From Paludibacteraceae bacterium (GTDB lineage Bacteria > Bacteroidota > Bacteroidia > Bacteroidales > Paludibacteraceae): 34,282 nucleotides of DNA. The notes below the pieces were generated by a model. That model was not told the DNA's origin, did not search any database, and was given only the letters and a program-made list of their open reading frames with translations. The position numbers and the translations under genes were made by a program. The stretch spans positions 1 to 34,282 of the forward strand of contig JAFSMP010000027.1 in the NCBI GenBank assembly GCA_017447875.1, written 5' to 3'. Shown one piece after another: positions 33,092-34,282 of the stretch. Numbering within the stretch: the first letter of the stretch is position 1; each line of letters opens with the position of its first letter.

Positions 33092-33982
33092 CTAAACAAT
33101 CACCTTCGTTTTGACGTATTTTTCACGAAATTCGGACGGCGAACATCCTTTGCGTTTTCGAAATAAGCGATTAAAATTGCTTAGTGTATTGAATCCGCAG
33201 GTATAGCATATTTCGCTTACCGGTTTGATGGAATCAATCAGCATCCGCGCTGCATGCCCCAGACGGATGTCAATGATGTATTCCGCCAGCGACTTGCCGG
33301 TGCGCTGATGGAAAAACCGCGAGAAAGCGGCCGGTGTCATCGCCACCATCTCACTCAACTGCTCCAGTCGCAAGTCGTCCATATAGTGTTCGTCAATGTA
33401 TTTCTTCACCTTGTTCACCCGTCTGCTCTCATGCGCCGTGTCTGCCTTGGCAAACGAGGACGAAGCCAACGTACGCGACTCCGTGCATTGAGACAACTCA
33501 TATAACAAGTTAAACAATTCATCCACAGCATAAAAACCGCGCCTGATACTACTTATACGCTGCAAACGCGGATAGACCTGCATGATGGCGCTCTTCGGAA
33601 AAGCCAACCCCGACTGCGCACGAATCAACATCTCCGCGATACTCTTGAAGGCGTTGGTTAAGAAAATACCATGGGTGTAGTCCAACTGAAACTGAACCGT
33701 TATCTCATGAATATCCGTACTGGTGCAATCGCCTTGCGCCCACTGGTGCTCCAACTGCGGAGAAGTAATCAACACCAGATCGATATCGTCCGTCAACTCG
33801 TCACTATCACCCACTATACGCCTGCACCCGCGCGCGTTTTCTATAAAATTCAGTTCGAACAAATCATGCTTGTGCATCGGAAAATCAAAGCAAGTCTTGT
33901 GACGGTCTGCCACATACATAAAATCATGTTCACCAAGCGGCGTTATCTCTTGCAGAATGGTATTTTCTTCAGTCTGTTTCAT
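33092..33982 (-). CDS. AraC-family transcriptional activator, probable regulator of the locus
   Basis: 296 residues. N-terminal cupin-like sensor (FPMHKHDLFELNFIENARG at 34-52) and a C-terminal double helix-turn-helix (189-289: LEQLSEMVAMTPAAFSRFF, then VSEICYTCGFNTLSNFNRLF). No membrane segment, so a soluble, cytosolic regulator that could sense a small sugar such as mannobiose or mannosylglucose. AraC proteins usually bind direct repeats about 21 bp apart that touch the core promoter, which is what precedes operons A, B and C. It has a consensus promoter of its own without such repeats. It is the one gene here whose stop is TAG. Confidence 0.9.
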   Translation of the reverse strand: MKQTEENTILQEITPLGEHDFMYVADRHKTCFDFPMHKHDLFELNFIENARGCRRIVGDSDELTDDIDLVLITSPQLEHQWAQGDCTSTDIHEITVQFQLDYTHGIFLTNAFKSIAEMLIRAQSGLAFPKSAIMQVYPRLQRISSIRRGFYAVDELFNLLYELSQCTESRTLASSSFAKADTAHESRRVNKVKKYIDEHYMDDLRLEQLSEMVAMTPAAFSRFFHQRTGKSLAEYIIDIRLGHAARMLIDSIKPVSEICYTCGFNTLSNFNRLFRKRKGCSPSEFREKYVKTKVIV

Positions 33983-34015
33983 GGTGTGCAGGTGTTAAAA
34001 AAGTGTTATCGACCG

Positions 34016-34046
34016 CAAAGGTACTACTTTTTTTTGATATATGCAA
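34016..34046 (-). promoter_or_regulatory. Promoter of the AraC gene
   Basis: TTG, 20 nt, TACCTTTG on the minus strand. It fits the Bacteroidetes consensus and nearly equals the ATPase promoter at 24496. Without operator repeats it suggests constitutive expression of the regulator. Confidence 0.8.
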
Positions 34047-34131
34047 GAAAAAATGCAGTTTATCGTCCAAAACCCGCATTGAGGGGTGTTGAAAGAGCAA
34101 TTTTTGCGAAATCGGGTGCAAAATTAGCACA

Positions 34132-34282
34132 TCTAAAGGACTGTCTTATCCTGAAAAAAGTAGACACATTTAAAAACACTAAAATGTCTACATTATGTAT
34201 CAGAGAAAAGGTTATTGGTTTACACCAGAACAGCGAATGGCTATTGTCCACGAATTAGAAACTACAGGAATGTCTGTAATCC
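34132..34282 (+). mobile_element. Left part of a probable insertion sequence (continues beyond window)
   Basis: A block starting near TCTAAAGGACTGTC and including TAGACACA precedes a transposase-like frame. The same 14-mer and a similar TAGACACA lie at 4338-4371 ahead of the small-gene pair. The outer end and target duplication cannot be set from this window. AT-rich spacer 34047-34131 holds nothing else I can support. Confidence 0.5.
34195..34282 (+). CDS. Transposase OrfA-like helix-turn-helix protein (partial)
   Basis: Only 29 codons are inside the window: MYQRKGYWFTPEQRMAIVHE, then LETTGMSVI. The FTPEQR--IV pattern with a following helix is typical of the N-terminal helix-turn-helix of IS3-type OrfA transposases, but the piece is too short to fix the family. 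The frame is open at the right edge. Confidence 0.5.
   Translation, partial: MYQRKGYWFTPEQRMAIVHELETTGMSVI

Noticed and set aside
34119-34126. TAATTTTG box close to the IS end, like the -7 boxes of the PUL promoters
   Set aside because: No operator repeats remain beside it, and the araC gene has a full consensus promoter nearer to its start, so a truncated PUL-type promoter cannot be supported.
33671-34258. 195-codon plus-strand frame
   Set aside because: It is antisense to araC and its promoter and continues through the IS end; the transposase-like frame at 34195 is a better reading.

Overview
The window is a stretch of a Bacteroidales chromosome. Evidence: Bacteroidetes-type promoters (TTTG about 20 nt TAnnTTTG), SusC/SusD-like genes, MRK/MKK-type signal peptides and surface lipoproteins. 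I cannot place it to genus. Almost everything from position 4434 to 33982 reads on the minus strand and forms one polysaccharide utilisation locus (PUL). The enzyme set predicts acetylated galacto(gluco)mannan as the substrate.

Layout. 1-811 is a partial GltS glutamate symporter, preceded in its operon by a 517-residue beta-barrel protein (817-2370). A divergent plus-strand gene encodes an ElaA-type GNAT fused to an extra N-terminal region (2622-3497). A small accessory island (3631-4374) holds two short unknown genes, one interrupted by an amber codon. Operon A (11318 to 4434): CE7 esterase, GH130 phosphorylase, GPH transporter, epimerase, ManA. Operon B (22837 to 11449): multi-module binding protein, 47-codon small ORF, second CE7 esterase, GH36 alpha-galactosidase, GH26-GH5 bifunctional mannanase, GH3. 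A self-contained AAA ATPase/DUF4143 cassette lies between B and C (22984-24526). Operon C (33007 to 24595): GH26 mannanase lipoprotein, three-module protein, SusC, SusD, three-module protein. An AraC regulator (33092-33982) sits upstream of operon C, and the window ends inside an IS-like element.

How the genes work together (inference from families). Surface lipoproteins (GH26, GH26-GH5) and module-bearing proteins bind and cut mannan. CE7 esterases remove acetyl groups, GH36 removes galactose and GH3 trims glucosyl residues. SusC/D import oligosaccharides. The GPH symporter takes mannobiose into the cytosol, the epimerase makes mannosylglucose, GH130 phosphorolyses it to mannose-1-phosphate plus glucose, and ManA feeds mannose-6-phosphate to glycolysis.

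Most notable: (1) operons A, B and C start from three nearly identical promoters with two tandem GTGTC-type repeats at fixed spacing, probably the operator of the neighbouring AraC protein; (2) about fifteen copies of an unnamed ~110-residue beta-rich module spread over five proteins, four of which share a C-terminal tail; (3) heptanucleotide tandem repeats at about a dozen places, most of them in frame inside genes; (4) three leader repeats at exact 33-bp spacing in front of the ATPase gene. There is no gene-free stretch longer than about 250 bases. I found no tRNA, rRNA or CRISPR array.
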